Part shown: one piece after another, positions 24,308 to 36,075 of the stretch | Layout: each line of letters opens with the position of its first letter | Position numbering within the stretch: the first letter of the stretch is position 1 | Source: Capitulum mitella | Lineage: Eukaryota; Arthropoda; Thecostraca; Pollicipedomorpha; Pollicipedidae | Length of the DNA: 64,000 nucleotides | Assembly: GCA_030062745.1 (NCBI GenBank) | Contig: CP099839.1 | Span: 129,001 to 193,000, forward strand | Direction of reading: 5' to 3' | Notes under the pieces: generated by a model | What the model saw: only the letters and a program-made list of their open reading frames with translations | What the model was told of the DNA's origin: nothing | Databases searched by the model: none | Program-made: the position numbers and the translations under genes

Positions 24308-24316
<9 letters not shown>

Positions 24317-24349
<33 letters not shown>
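24317..24349. repeat. (TA)n microsatellite
   Basis: TA run with TGTG-rich flanks. Confidence 0.9.
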
Positions 24350-24355
<6 letters not shown>

Positions 24356-24399
24356 GGGTGTGTATGTGTATGCGTAAAATTCAAAATCCAAAAAGATTA

Positions 24400-24760
24400 A
24401 GACGTGCAAAGCAAGCTTTTACCTTTTTCGGTATTTACTTTTTACTCAATTCGGTAAAAGCGTGCTTTGCACGCTTTTACCGAATTGAGATTCCATTCCA
24501 AATCGAAACAGCTAAAAACGCTCTATGCACGCTTTAAGCGAACTGAGATTTCCTACATGTTAGGCGGTCGAAAAACAAAATTTAGGTCGGGACGTTTTTG
24601 TGTCAGTGTGTTCAAGTTTCGGAGCCTCTGGCGCCCAAAACGCGCAGGCCGATCACGACGCTAGTGGCACCGTCGGGTGCGCAGACTCGGCGGGCAAAGT
24701 GTGGCGCAGGTTTCGAAACGATTCATGGCGTGTGGCACGTGCCACGTGCCGCGAGCCGGT
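24400..24760 (+). repeat. dispersed repeat R3, copy 1
   Basis: Matches the reverse strand of 34880-35115. Both have an AAGCGTGCTTTGCACGCTTT core, a block encoding ISYM in one frame, TTCAAGTTTCGGAGCCT and GTGGCACGTG-type ends. No protein family was recognised. Confidence 0.65.
24445..24489. repeat. perfect 21-bp hairpin with TTT loop
   Basis: The arm 24445-24465 is exactly complementary to 24469-24489, around the loop 24466-24468. The core is AAAAGCGTGC/GCACGCTTTT. Confidence 0.9.
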
Positions 24761-25269
24761 CCTCTGCAGAATTCATTTAATCACGGCTACAGGTCAAACG
24801 ACGGATGCTCTTGACTCAAGACTTGGTGACAACACGGCCGGCACCCACGTGCGATCCACGTGGCGATCCTCAGGTACGCGCTTCGATTTGGACCCGAATA
24901 CGTCTGAATGCCGTCAGCAGTGACCTGGGCGGCTGATATTTGGTGGGCAAATAGACCAGAGCTAGGGCTATCCAATGGTATCTCACATAATGGGTCACGT
25001 GCAGTGCGCGTGCGCCTATTTTACGCCCCTGTGTTTCTCATGGCTCAATTTCCGGAGCGCAAACGGCGCAGTTTGGTGCAATGATGGCATGAAAAAAGCG
25101 GACGGGCAGCTGAACGATCAACTTCGATGGATTCAGGCCGAAATGGGCCACGTGCATCAATGCCACGCGCAAATTGCACGTGAAGCGCGAGATGTCTAAG
25201 TAATTAACACCCTTCCCTCATTCCCGCGAAACTACTGCCGTCGGATGCTGAAAACTGACGGATAGGAAC

Positions 25270-25450
25270 AAGTGATAAATGCCATTCAATACATGTGGCT
25301 GTTTTGCATGCCAGCAGTTTCAGCTAGTGTGTGTGTGGAGCGCACGTGATGAGGCGTATCCCTTCGCAATTCAGAATTTTGCTTTGGAACGGCTAATGCT
25401 GTAGGCGCAAAATTTTGTGGTCGACTGTAAAATCGCCGGCGACGCAGTTA
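25270..25450 (+). repeat. dispersed repeat R4, copy 1
   Basis: Diverged similarity to 48500-48710: both share a TGTTTTGCATGCCAG-like block, TTTCAGC with a TGTGTG run, and GCTGTAGGCGCAAAATTTTGTGG-like sequence in the same order. Confidence 0.5.
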
Positions 25451-25804
25451 GGACAGACAGCTAGGACAAACAAGATCCATGACACCAATGGAAAAGTGGT
25501 CATGTCATAGACCCCCATTGGAATCCACGTGACATAACCATTAGGACTCTTCAAGGAAATGCGCTCAAAAATGAACTATAGCTTTAGCCGGTTACCTGGT
25601 TTGAACCGGTTATAGCCAGTCAGAATTTATCATCCCTCAGGATATTCATAGAGACAGCATTTGACACTCTGTCCAAGTGAAGACGTTCATCGCAAATTTC
25701 ATATCAATTGCGCGAAGTAGCCCTTCAAAATTGCGAAACAGTACGTAGGGAATGACGAATGGTGGTGACTTCCCCATCTCAGATAATGCGAAACGACACA
25801 ATTA

Positions 25805-26035
25805 CTGTGATCGGTAGCTCAGTTGGTAGAGCGCTAATCGCTCCGTCCTGGCAAGACGAGCAGTCGCCCGGCGTTTGACATTTGATCGGCGAGTCAACTG
25901 GCAACTTGCCAAAAGAGGGTCAAGCCAGCTACCACAAGGTCGTGTCTCACCCTTAGCGGCACGTTAAAAACTCTCTCCACAAAATCAGCTGTTATCCGGA
26001 ATCGTTCGATCGGGAGTAAGGGTTCGAATCAGCGC
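25805..26035 (+). repeat. tRNA-related SINE, split between box A and box B
   Basis: Box A TAGCTCAGTTGG lies at 25815-25826 and box B GGTTCGAATC at 26021-26030, 195 bp apart instead of the ~40 of a tRNA. The parts around the gap (CGCTCCG and ATCGGGAG) could pair as an anticodon stem, suggesting that ~170 bp separates two halves of one tRNA-like head. The interior includes GGCACGTTAAAAACTC, typical of SINE bodies. Confidence 0.55.
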
Positions 26036-27873
26036 AACAAGTTATGCTACGCACGGGTTCCGATTCCTGACATCACCTCAGCAACCAATGGGATCAAATT
26101 TATAACAGGATCATTAAAAAAGAAATGACGCACCGCGCCGCCTGCGTCCTGTTATCGGGAGCGGTCCGCAGGCTGTCCTGCGAACTGGTAACGAACTGGC
26201 CTCGTCATTAACTCCTGTTAAAGATAATTCGTTGCCTGAGAAGGTTCATTAAATTAAAGTTAATTCGTCTAAATGCAAAAGGCTAATGGGGGTTAAAATT
26301 GCTCCGTTAACCCTCGCCCGTATACGGCCTTTTGCGTGACACGGACGTATGGGAGGTGAGGGTGATACTAACCCCCGGCCATTTCCACATCGTGCATCCT
26401 AGAGCGTCGCAGAAAAACGCGTGTTTCGCGTGACAAGATCTCGCGACTGAAATCTCTTTTCAAGGTTTCAGGTCAACAGATGATTTTTCAGGTCGGCCAG
26501 AGGAAATAAACGCCAAAGAATAAATGATGAAACGAAACGAATGTCGTAGTGTTCGTCAATTAATTACAAATTTATCTGTACACCACATGGTTGTATTTTA
26601 CCCATGGAGTCCGATCCAGATCATGCTAGGTCAATCCTTATCAAGCGGGGTCGTCGGCTTATATGCGTTCTCGGAGCTGCAGAAGTATTTTTGTAGATGA
26701 TAATAGCTGCTGAAGTCAAATGTAGTATCCCAATTAACAAACTCTATTACAGAATAACATATGAAAGTCATCTTAGGTCATCCAAGATCATATTAGGTCA
26801 TCCAAGGTGAGTTGAAGCCAACGTACAATGGCCATCGGATTAACTTTAGATGCCTTAAAAGCGTTTTTCGAGTTGATATCTGACACAGCATTTACTTTTA
26901 GGCGTGCCATGTTGTTGTAGATTCACCACTCCGCGGCCGACGCCACTTCGCCGGTCGGAGCAAAGGTCAGGCGTTCGCTGCATTGCACACTATTTTAATG
27001 AAATACAAGATCAATTCCACCATCTTTCGATTCCTTACACTTTAATCCGATAATACACAATCCGAACACATCAGTTGTTTTGCAATACCTATTTCTTATA
27101 GCATTCCCAAAGATAAAATGTAACGTGTTTCCCGACGTAGCTCATGACCTCAGTTTACACCCGCGATAATCCCGGCAGCGAGCATGAGCCTATACAAGCA
27201 TAGTGAGCACAAGCCTATAATCTGCATATAGTCTTACAGAACATACAGTATGAAGTGGATTTATGTGTATATTTTGTTGTATTTGTGCACTCCAACCATC
27301 TTACAATGAGATAGAACCGAGATCGTTGTAAACTGGCCATGTTGGCGCGCGAAAACGGCTGACATGGTTCCCGTTATGACGTCATAGTTCGTACCATGGC
27401 AACGTGGAAGATGCGGAAAAGATGCCCCAGGAGGTATGTCAGATTTCAGATGGATTAAACAAACCGTCCGGAAGTTATGCTTGGAAAACCTCAGAGCGGT
27501 GCATCAGCCTTCCTATAACTTTTTAAATTGTTTTCCAGAACCTGATTTTTACCCCATAACGTCTTCAAAATGCAGAAATAGCTGACCTCTATCGTTTGCC
27601 GTCCAATCATCGTATTGCAATTAATATGCTAAGCTATGAGCTTGCGCGCATTTCACAGTTCGATGCTCCTGTCCTGAAGGAATTTACGTCCACCTATTCC
27701 ATCACTCCTTGCACAGATTTCCTATCGTAGCGACTCCAGCAGCCTCTGGTCTTTACTGAATGCCTGGGGAGATTTCGGACAACACCTATATTCACATGTC
27801 AGCGTCCTCAGCATCACCTTTCGGGTTTCCGCAAAAGACTGTTCGGGTTTTTACTTCGGGACTATGTTACCAC
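26036..27873. other. non-coding region
   Basis: Contains AGGTCA-rich patches near 26770 and a short block near 26150-26215 (GCGGTCCGCAGGCTGTCC) that recurs at about 55175. No gene or RNA recognised. Confidence 0.35.
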
Positions 27874-28080
27874 TCAGTTCTGAACAGCTCTTGCGCGAGT
27901 ACTGGTCCAGGTTGTCGACCTGAGATCTATGTTAGCCACTTGCTCCTTCGGTTTCTCATTCTCACTCTTCAGCACTGCCGCCTCAGACTTAAGACCCATT
28001 ACTTCCTCCTTGAGAGCACTGAATTGGTTCAATAAAGATATCACATTCTCAGGAGACATCTTCGTATTCTCAGTAGACAT
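27874..28080 (-). pseudogene. LINE ORF1-like coiled-coil fragment
   Basis: MSTENTKMSPENVISLLNQF is followed by heptad-rich LKEEVMGLKSEAAVLKSENE. After a frameshift the text reads LDQYSRKSC, resembling the xLEQYSRRxx motif after the coiled coil in LINE-type ORF1 proteins. The frame ends soon after. Only this fragment was found, with no reverse transcriptase nearby. Confidence 0.5.
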
Positions 28081-28131
28081 CCCATAGCTTCGCAAGCGGA
28101 CAAGAGAAGAGACTAAACAACCATCGACCAA

Positions 28132-29169
28132 GCTAAATAAAACTGGAAAACAGATTAGGAATCCCTAACGCAGCCTTCAACTGTGGAGCGAAATGCAAAC
28201 AATCTTACAGTGAAAGTGGTGCGCGTCACCCATAGCCAATCTAGCCTAATTCAGATTAATGTTCCATTTATGTCTCAAAGTTTTCTGAAAATCGGTACCT
28301 CTGCTTGAATTGGGGACATGTACTTGTGCATGTCAGACGTATTTTGATGCGATTCTGACGATAAAGAAGCTATTTTAACACTGAAGAAAGGAGGACATGT
28401 ACAATTAATTTGCTAAATTTTGCATCCTAAATTCTTCAACAAGACCCCGCACTGCACCACACATATATGGACGATAAGAAATCCTGCTGACTGATCAAAA
28501 GCGTTTTTTTTCGTTTTTAAAGGCCTGTTAATTCACGTATTATCATGAGGCATTAGTGGCCAAGGTTCGTAGCTTCCGGAATGGGGATAGATGACGTAAT
28601 GATCTGGCCTGAGTCTGGGAACTTTCCATGTGGCCGGATTTCCTGATGCACTCCAATGACATCATTTACGTCATTGCACCAGTATCTGGAAGCAGAACTG
28701 AAAGACTAGACATGCCGCTTTACTGGCGTTTCCAGCCGTGCAGCGTGCCCAACATGTCAACATGAAACTTGTCAACGTCCATCGTCGTTTTCCCATAACT
28801 CATATCTGCAAACCCTCAAATCTCCCATACGTTAAGAAACCCCACCCATCACTTATGGCAAGGTTATCAATCTAAACTCAAATAAAAATTTGGCAAAAAA
28901 GTTAACGGTCTCCGAGGTAACGGGCGAAAGATTAATGGACGTGAATAATTCCGTTAATAGCTTTCGACGTTAACGAAAGCGCCAATCCGTTAACGAATAA
29001 TTGAACTAGTTAATCAACAGATCAATGGACTCGTTCCCTCCTCTGGTTCGTGGGGCGTAACGCGAATGCCAAGTTCAAAAACATCTGTTTAAAATGACAG
29101 CGTTTCGGAGATTCTTTCTCCATCGTCAAGTAAATATACACTCGGTAGCGAGACTCCAAACCGTCGCTA
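28132..29169. other. non-coding region
   Basis: No gene recognised. Repeated GTTAACG-type motifs occur near 28900-29000, just before the inverted arm begins. Confidence 0.35.
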
Positions 29170-29523
29170 TGAAGGGAGACTACACTTTGCTGACGAGAGC
29201 TGCTGACGAGCCCATTCTCTAAGCTTAGGACGTCTGACGAAATGCTCAAGATACAGATCGATAGCTTTGCAGTTTTAACCCTTGGGTTTTGAGTTTCAAG
29301 CTTTTTCGTTTAGTAACGGCTTCAAAATAAAGTTGTAACTGGCCAGTGCATCCATCAATGATCAATCAGCTGTTGCTACCATCGCATACTCTGAAACAAC
29401 GTGGTACAACAAAGTTTAACCTACTTCAATCGACAGCCAGTGACAGAAAACCTCGGGGTTTTGAGTTTCACAGCTCTACATGCATTTTTGACACAGATAT
29501 CCATGAAAACCCAAAACCGGTTT

Positions 29524-30175
29524 GCTGACGAGCCCATGCTCAGAAACCGCCCAACCAATTTCTGAAAAACCATTACCAATCGACTGGAAATGTCTCAAAA
29601 CAGCGGGGTTCCGAATTTCTTCCCAAAAGATTCCATGTCACGGGAGGAAAGTACACTAACGTGGAATTCGGGACTTTCGTTTGCAGCCATTCACCAATTA
29701 CGAAACACAAATCTGCTGACGAAACCATACTCAGAACGTATTACGTCAGTGCCAATGAAACTATGGCCAATCGACAGGCAGTGTCCGGAAACATTTTGAG
29801 TTTCATAGCTCTACATGCATTTTTAATACAGATATCGGTGAAACCGGTTTGCTGACGAGCCCATGCTCAGAAACCGCCCAACCAATTTCTGAAAAACCAT
29901 CGCCAATCGGCTGAAAATGTCTCAAAATGGTGGGGTTCCAAGTTTCGTACCAAAAGATTCCATATCACGAGAGAAAAGTCCACTAACGTGAAATTGGGGA
30001 CTTTCGCTTGCAGTCATTCACCAGTTACGAAACCCAACTCGGCTGACGAAACCATACTTAAAACCTGCAAAATGAATGCTAATGAAACTATGGTTAATCG
30101 ACAGCCAGTGTCCGAAAACGTGGGGGGTTTGAGTTTTATAGATATGTCTTGATACAGATATGCGCGAAAGCCCGA
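29524..30175. repeat. tandem ~326-bp units in arm A
   Basis: GCTGACGAGCCCATGCTCAG begins units at ~29524 and ~29850. Each runs through CCAATTTCTGAAAAACCAT and a GACTTTCG block. Arm B has a single unit. Confidence 0.75.
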
Positions 30176-30485
30176 AAGTACGGTTTGTTGACGCAACCAT
30201 GTCTGGAAACCCTTACTTTAATTTCTATAAAATCATCACCAGTCGACTGGGAATGCGCCAAAAGTGTGGAAATCGTGACCTTTATAAACATCTGTTAGCA
30301 TTTCTTAAATCAACTTTTACACTTACGCGTACGGATACCAGAAACATGCCATACTTTGTGAACGAGACTACGCTAGCAGAAATAACGGATTGAGAGTGAC
30401 GTTTGGAAATGACGCGCGTGCCAATTGCGTCTATTGCAAAGCGTCTGATGTTCCAGACGCTCCATGAGGTAGGTGGTGCGCGTGA

Positions 30486-31200
30486 TGGTTGAGCAGACTT
30501 CCCACCTCTCATAACTCTAAAAACCCACGTAGATGCCAAGCCATATTGGTGTCAAGAAATGCACAATTGAAAAATAGATCAAATGCAGGCTTTTGTGCCT
30601 TATTAATGTCACAGCTTCTCCAAAATAACCTTCTGAAGTGGTCCAGTCACCCACCGCCTTCACAATTAGCACGACGGCAAAGCACGGAGCATCTCCGCGA
30701 AACAGATCATGTCCAACCCACAAGGGTCGACAGTTTGCGAAGGTTCCGTGAAATATAACGTCACTGAAAGACTTACTAAAATGCAGCAATCTCGAAACTC
30801 GAAATAAGGAATCTGGTGGTGTTGAAACAGGACAGGTCGAGGTGGACTGTGACCGATCAACGACAGGCGTAAGTGCCTGGGAGGGAGCAGGGACAGAGAA
30901 GGATAACCAGCATTGCACATGGATATGGAATCGGACCGGGTGGGATACGGAGAGAGATCAGAAATGTATGGGGACGGGCATTGAAGGGTATTGAAACGGG
31001 ACAGTGAAAAGACGCTGGGACAGGAAAGGGGAAAGTAAAGAGATGGTGGCGGGACGAGGACAGAGAGGGACGGAAAAGGGAGGGGAACAAGAAGGTGTAA
31101 CTGTGGAGAGGGGTAGTAACGGGACAGGCGCAATGATGGGGTATTGGACGGAGCCAATAACCCGGCGTTGGCTGGGGTGTTTCACCACTTTCCATTGACG
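30486..31200 (-). repeat. ~715-bp dispersed repeat R2, copy 1
   Basis: The minus-strand text starts GTCAATGGAAAGTGGTGAAA and ends at GTCTGCTCAACCA. The middle is pyrimidine-rich (TCCCGTCCC-like) for ~300 bp. Copies at 39040-39756 and 58153-58866 have almost the same length and ends. Confidence 0.85.
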
Positions 31201-32127
31201 AGGAGGCTTAACCCGCAGCGCCCGCTCCCCATCTATCTCGAGAACCAATCGCCCGATTCGACTGACTTAAACGGCAATCGATAACGCCGAATCGTGCGGT
31301 CGTGCGGCATATGCATGGTTTAATTTTGAGTCACTGATTATGATGTCACAGGTCAGATTAAACTACCAAAGTCACAGTTTTCTCCAGAGTTGCCTAATCG
31401 CAATGAAAGCAGACCGAGACTGATGTAACAATATGTCTCTGGCAATTTGATCTCGTTGTGAGTGACGTCTGATGCAAGCTCATCAAAGGTCAAGGCCACA
31501 GACTGAGTGAAATTTGACGACCGTGATAACGGGTCATGCAATAGATGTTTTCTGGCTCATTTGACCCGAAGACTTAAAAGAAAATTCAACGAGCTTTGGA
31601 CGTAAAAACTTGGAATATTCCCGATTATCGTGCCCGTGCAGTGTTGCAACATTTGGAGTTTCAAACCGGAGAATCGCGAACATTCTAATGACTTTCTTCT
31701 GTCGCCTGTGGACGGCCGTACAGATCACTTTGTCACGTATTGCGCATTTCCGGAGAATGTTGCACAACGTTGCAAAGGCTGATATCCACACCGGCCAACC
31801 AGAACGTGAAACACGCCACCAGCGTATTCGCTAGGCTAAAATTTGCACAAAAAGTGGCATTGTAGCAAGAAACTGCCGTGCAAGTTGTACGTGTAGCACA
31901 TTGCAACAAAATTCCATAATGTACATACCTGGCCAAAAATGGCATTGTAAGTCAATACAATGATCATATAAAGAAAACGCGAGTACGTACAAAGGTACCG
32001 ATCTTCGTCCGAAATTGCACTCCAAAACGTACAGTCTGCCATGATTTACAGTCCGTTTGCGTCACCTGAACCGTGGCGTGTTACTTGGCATATTACTTCG
32101 AAAGTCAAAGTCAAATGACAGAGAGCG

Positions 32128-32690
32128 CTAGAACGCCGAAATTTGCCGGTATTTGTGAGAAATAGCCAATCCATATAGTGGAATTTGCACGCCTATGTCT
32201 AAGTGTATGTGGAGTGTGTTTATAATAGGTTTAAAGACCAAGAGCCAGTATGGGTTACCTGATCTGCAGTTTTTGATCTTCAGTGCCGAATTCAAGATCG
32301 AAGGACGAGAAACGCTAGAACGCCCATATTCATTGATATTCACCGGAAATAGACACTGTATAAGACAGAGCTAGTCAAGATCTAATCAACCTGGATTACA
32401 TGACCCGTTGTTAGCGATATTCGATGTCAAATCCAGGGTCAAGAACGAGGAACGCTAGAACGTTCAAATTTATCGGCATTTCTCGGAACTGTCAGTCCAT
32501 GTCAAAGTCACCCAAGATCAAGTCTGACAAGATTCCATGTCAGTCTGGGTCACCTGATCGTAACACGAGGCCTTCAAAAGATAAAGCGCAAAAAGTCAGT
32601 CTGGGTCACCTGAACCGTGATGCGAGACCTACAAAGGAAAATTCATTGTCGGAGGATAGGTGTGTAAGAACGTCCAAATTTAGCGATGTC
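32128..32690. repeat. degenerate tandem units with AACGCTAGAACG
   Basis: GCTAGAACG followed by a GAAATTT..GG-ATTT block recurs near 32128, 32308, 32450 and (degenerate) 32665, spaced ~140-200 bp. Reverse counterparts lie near 37790 and 37965. Confidence 0.6.
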
Positions 32691-32699
32691 TGTCTATCG

Positions 32700-34430
32700 C
32701 TATGAAATCGAAAATGACCAGTGTCTAGAAAAGAACATGTCATCTCGAATTACGCTGGGCCGCCTGACCTGTGGCGCGTGCCATGAACCCTCGCTAGGCC
32801 GGCATTCGGATCCCTCTTCGCTGGGCCAGGGGGCTAATGAGACACCCCTTCCATCCGTCAAGATCTCGAAAGCCAGAAGTAAAATGTCCCAGGAAAAGTG
32901 AAAACACAGTTGAAAACCTTTGTAAAAAGCAATGGGAAGGATCTGGATATTTTTCTAAATAAGTATTTTTTCGATTAAACTCACCACAGGTCATCCTCTG
33001 TTGAATTTTTGTCGCAAAATTTCGATAACCAAAGATTCTGTGTGGCTGTAAAGAAGTTCAGGAATAAGCACAAGGCCTGGTTTGTCTATTTCGAAGGGAA
33101 AAGGGCATCTGAGGCCAAATTTGGCCATTTCAAGGAGATTTGGAAAATGAAGGTAAAACATTGCCTTCCTGTAAGGGTAGGAGTCTCTTACTTTCTGAAT
33201 ATATAACTGTGTGTCTTGGTGGTATACGCCGAAAATGTGTCACATATGGCACGCGTATGACTGTAAATATCATATTGAAATGAAACAAGGTCAACGTAGG
33301 TCAAGGTACTGACACATCCGTATACTTCGGGCGTTTCTGGTGTCTGTCGTGTCGTCTGCCACATTGTCATTGATGGAGCACGGTACAGCATAAAATTCTG
33401 TAACAATGGATCATATAATATCCTTTCTTCTTCATGGCATTCGCACCGCAGATCATTTATTCACATGAGTCACACAGAAGCCGGACGGCGGCCGCCATAC
33501 AAGAACCGAATGTTTGGCGGGAAAATATTTTTGCGACGTCAGGGGTTTTCATTTCGGCGACCAAAAACAAGAGAACTGGGGCATTACAAACTGCAAAGGG
33601 TTACAACGTGCGCCCGCAGTGAAAACAAGCATCAGATTTCAGACGGTCAAATCAGGCCATCGTAGGTCATGTGGGATTGGATTGCCCTTGGAAAATAAGT
33701 TCATATGATATATTAGCGCTTCCGAAGCACATGCGACTACCAATAAACACTTAAAGAATGTAAACCAAAGATCTGTACTAGGTTGTGGGTCTGATAATTC
33801 CGTATGAAAAGTGGCCTGACCTCAGGTCACAGGGTACAGTGGGGTACAACTGAGTGTGAAATAATGTGAGAAGCACCAAGGTGTATATGTCAGCTTCATA
33901 ATCACCGAGTCAGTCCCACATGCAGGAATCTGACTGCCGACGTCCGTGTCTTTCGTTGGTGTTCACCCGATCCCCGCCCAAGGATTGAGCAGGCGGCGCA
34001 CAGAAATAAACTGGTGCCTCTGACCTCGCTCGAACTGCTGTCATATACTGTTCGCTGAAACTACCATTGTGTCCGGGCGCACAACAGAGACCTTCCATAC
34101 CGCAACTCGACAGGAAGCGCGAAAACGCCGAAAATTCAGCTGACCTAAGGTCAATGACCTGGAAACTTCCTACAAAGTCGAGACAACAGCATTGTTACAT
34201 TTGCCATGCTCTGCCATTATGCGAGTTTCATGTTAACCAATACATTCAACAAAATGTTATGCCATAGTTATGCCATAGTGCCAAAAATAGTTTCATCCCT
34301 TGGAACATGGTCTTACATGACCTGTCTTACGTCAATGGCCTGAGGTGAAACCGAATTTGAAGAATGACACATGTCAAGATGATGTATGAAAAGACACGCC
34401 AAATTTCGTATCTCTGCGCCTTGTCATTTT
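32700..34430. other. core between the inverted arms, left part
   Basis: Non-coding with scattered AGGTCA motifs. Short open frames overlap in several phases around 33430-33700, which argues against a gene. Confidence 0.35.
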
Positions 34431-34539
34431 CTGGTTAGCGTCAGAAAACTGGACAGGACAGGGTCATGAACCCCCTCAGCCCAGCAAAGGTTAAGGGACG
34501 GACAAACCAACAGACAGACGGACAAGCGGATAGACGTAG

Positions 34540-34879
34540 AGACGGAGTGACGCATACGTGCCTGCCATGGCAGGCAAATGTGGCGGCTCGGAGATGGACC
34601 GGGTCGGGACAGGAAGAGGGGTAGAACCTGGAGCGGGAAGGAACAGAAAACTGTGTCGAGATGCAGGGACAAGGAGGGTGCTCTGGGAAGGGACAGGGAC
34701 AGGGAATGTTGCAGGACGGGACAGTGGTGGGGCACTGAGACGGAACATATGTAAGGAGGGTGGTCATGGACGGGACAGAAAAGGGAGGTACTGTGAGCAG
34801 AAACAGAGAGAGGGACTGGGATGGGAAAAGTCAGGTGGAGCTGAGACGGGACGTGGACAAGGTAGGGGAACTCACGTGC
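34540..34879 (+). repeat. purine-rich degenerate GGGACAGG tract
   Basis: Variants of GGGACAGG and GGGAACAG fill ~340 bp with a strong purine bias. It resembles the complement of the pyrimidine block in R2 but is joined to R3. Confidence 0.65.
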
Positions 34880-35115
34880 CACACAACACGAGTCGCCTCG
34901 AAACCTACACCCCAGTCTGTCCGCCGAGTAGGCGTACCCGATGGTGCTTCTTGTGTCGCGATCGCCTGACGCGTTCGGGCGTGACAGGCTCCGAAACTTG
35001 AACACACACATTGAAACACAAACACCTCGATCTGAACTTTTGTTTCCGAGCGACTGCCATATATGAAATCTTACTCGCTAAAAGCGTGCAAAGCACGCTT
35101 TCAGCTCTTTCGATG
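34880..35115 (-). repeat. dispersed repeat R3, copy 2
   Basis: Reverse-strand counterpart of 24400-24760, with the palindromic AAAGCGTGCAAAGCACGCTTT core near 35081-35101 and AGGCTCCGAAACTTGAA. Confidence 0.65.
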
Positions 35116-35149
35116 TTGAATAACTAAGCAAGCACACAAGAATAATTTT

Positions 35150-36075
35150 GTTAATTCCAGGTCACTTTCATAGGGTCAGGTCAGACCATACGTTAAGTCA
35201 GTTTTATGTTAATATCATTGGCGCTTATTTTTGAAATGCAAAACCCGGAATATAACTTCATGACTAAGACGAGTGCCTTCTACTCATGTAGTAAGTTTCA
35301 GGCTGATATGAGGTCAGGTCAAGGAGCGATGACTTAAAATGTCATTGCATGTACACTACATCACGACAGCAATAAATTGGAATTTTACGATTAGTCAATT
35401 CACATGGTTGGAAACGTTTTCAGACAACATGAAATGCACTCAAGGATATTCCATGTGACTCTGAGGTCACTTGAGATCATTTGGGGTCAAAGGTCGTAAG
35501 CTGATCTGATGAACATGTTACCCTGACAGTTGCCTCTTTCTCATGTCCCTGGCGTCGCCTATGCTAACCTTATACAAAGTAATGCTATTTGTACTTCTTC
35601 AGTATTGCATGACTAGGCAAAGCTAAAGAAGAGTAAGAACAAAGAATAAAGAAGTTTAAGAATAAAATGTTTTGCTGATTCAGTTTTTAAAACAAAAATA
35701 GTCCTTGTTTTTCCGAAATCCTGTGAACGTTTATGAATTTCCTGAAAATCCCTGATTTATGGAGCAATGATACAATTCCCATCCATAAGCTGTCAACTCA
35801 TACCAGTTGCATGAACATCGGCAATGGCGGATGTATAACAAGTCCAAAAATATCCCCATTTTTGCTTTTTTGCCCCGTGTCCACCCCTTTCCAGATTTTC
35901 AAAACTTCTTCCAAAATGCAGTTTATGTAATGGCAAAGCGATTGCAGTTTGTTACGATGAAATCTCATGCGCAGTTTTCATCTCAGTTGATCTCAGATCA
36001 AGGGGGAGGGTGGGCGAATCCTCCCCCTGCCTGAAATCGGCCATACCATTTAGTCCTCCAGGAATAGGGATAGGG
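35150..36075 (+). repeat. dispersed repeat R1, copy 2
   Basis: Longest R1 copy. GGGTCAGGTCA near 35172, CCCATCCATAAGCTGTC near 35780, then GGGGGAGGGTGG and the TCCTCCAGGAATAGGG end. Confidence 0.75.

Larger units (their letters stand above)
29170..32500. repeat. inverted repeat arm A
   Basis: Reads as the reverse complement of 37740-40925 over most of its length, with blocks in mirrored order. Identity ranges from ~97% in a 234-bp stretch (30160-30393 against 40030-40263) to about two-thirds near 31550-31790. It contains an R2 copy and a tandem pair. No protein-coding gene is supported. Confidence 0.8.

Noticed and set aside
30160-30393. 77-residue frame found nearly identically in both inverted arms (also 40030-40263)
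   Set aside because: About six base differences by eye, five of which change an amino acid. That is not purifying selection; the frame is kept because the repeat is nearly identical.
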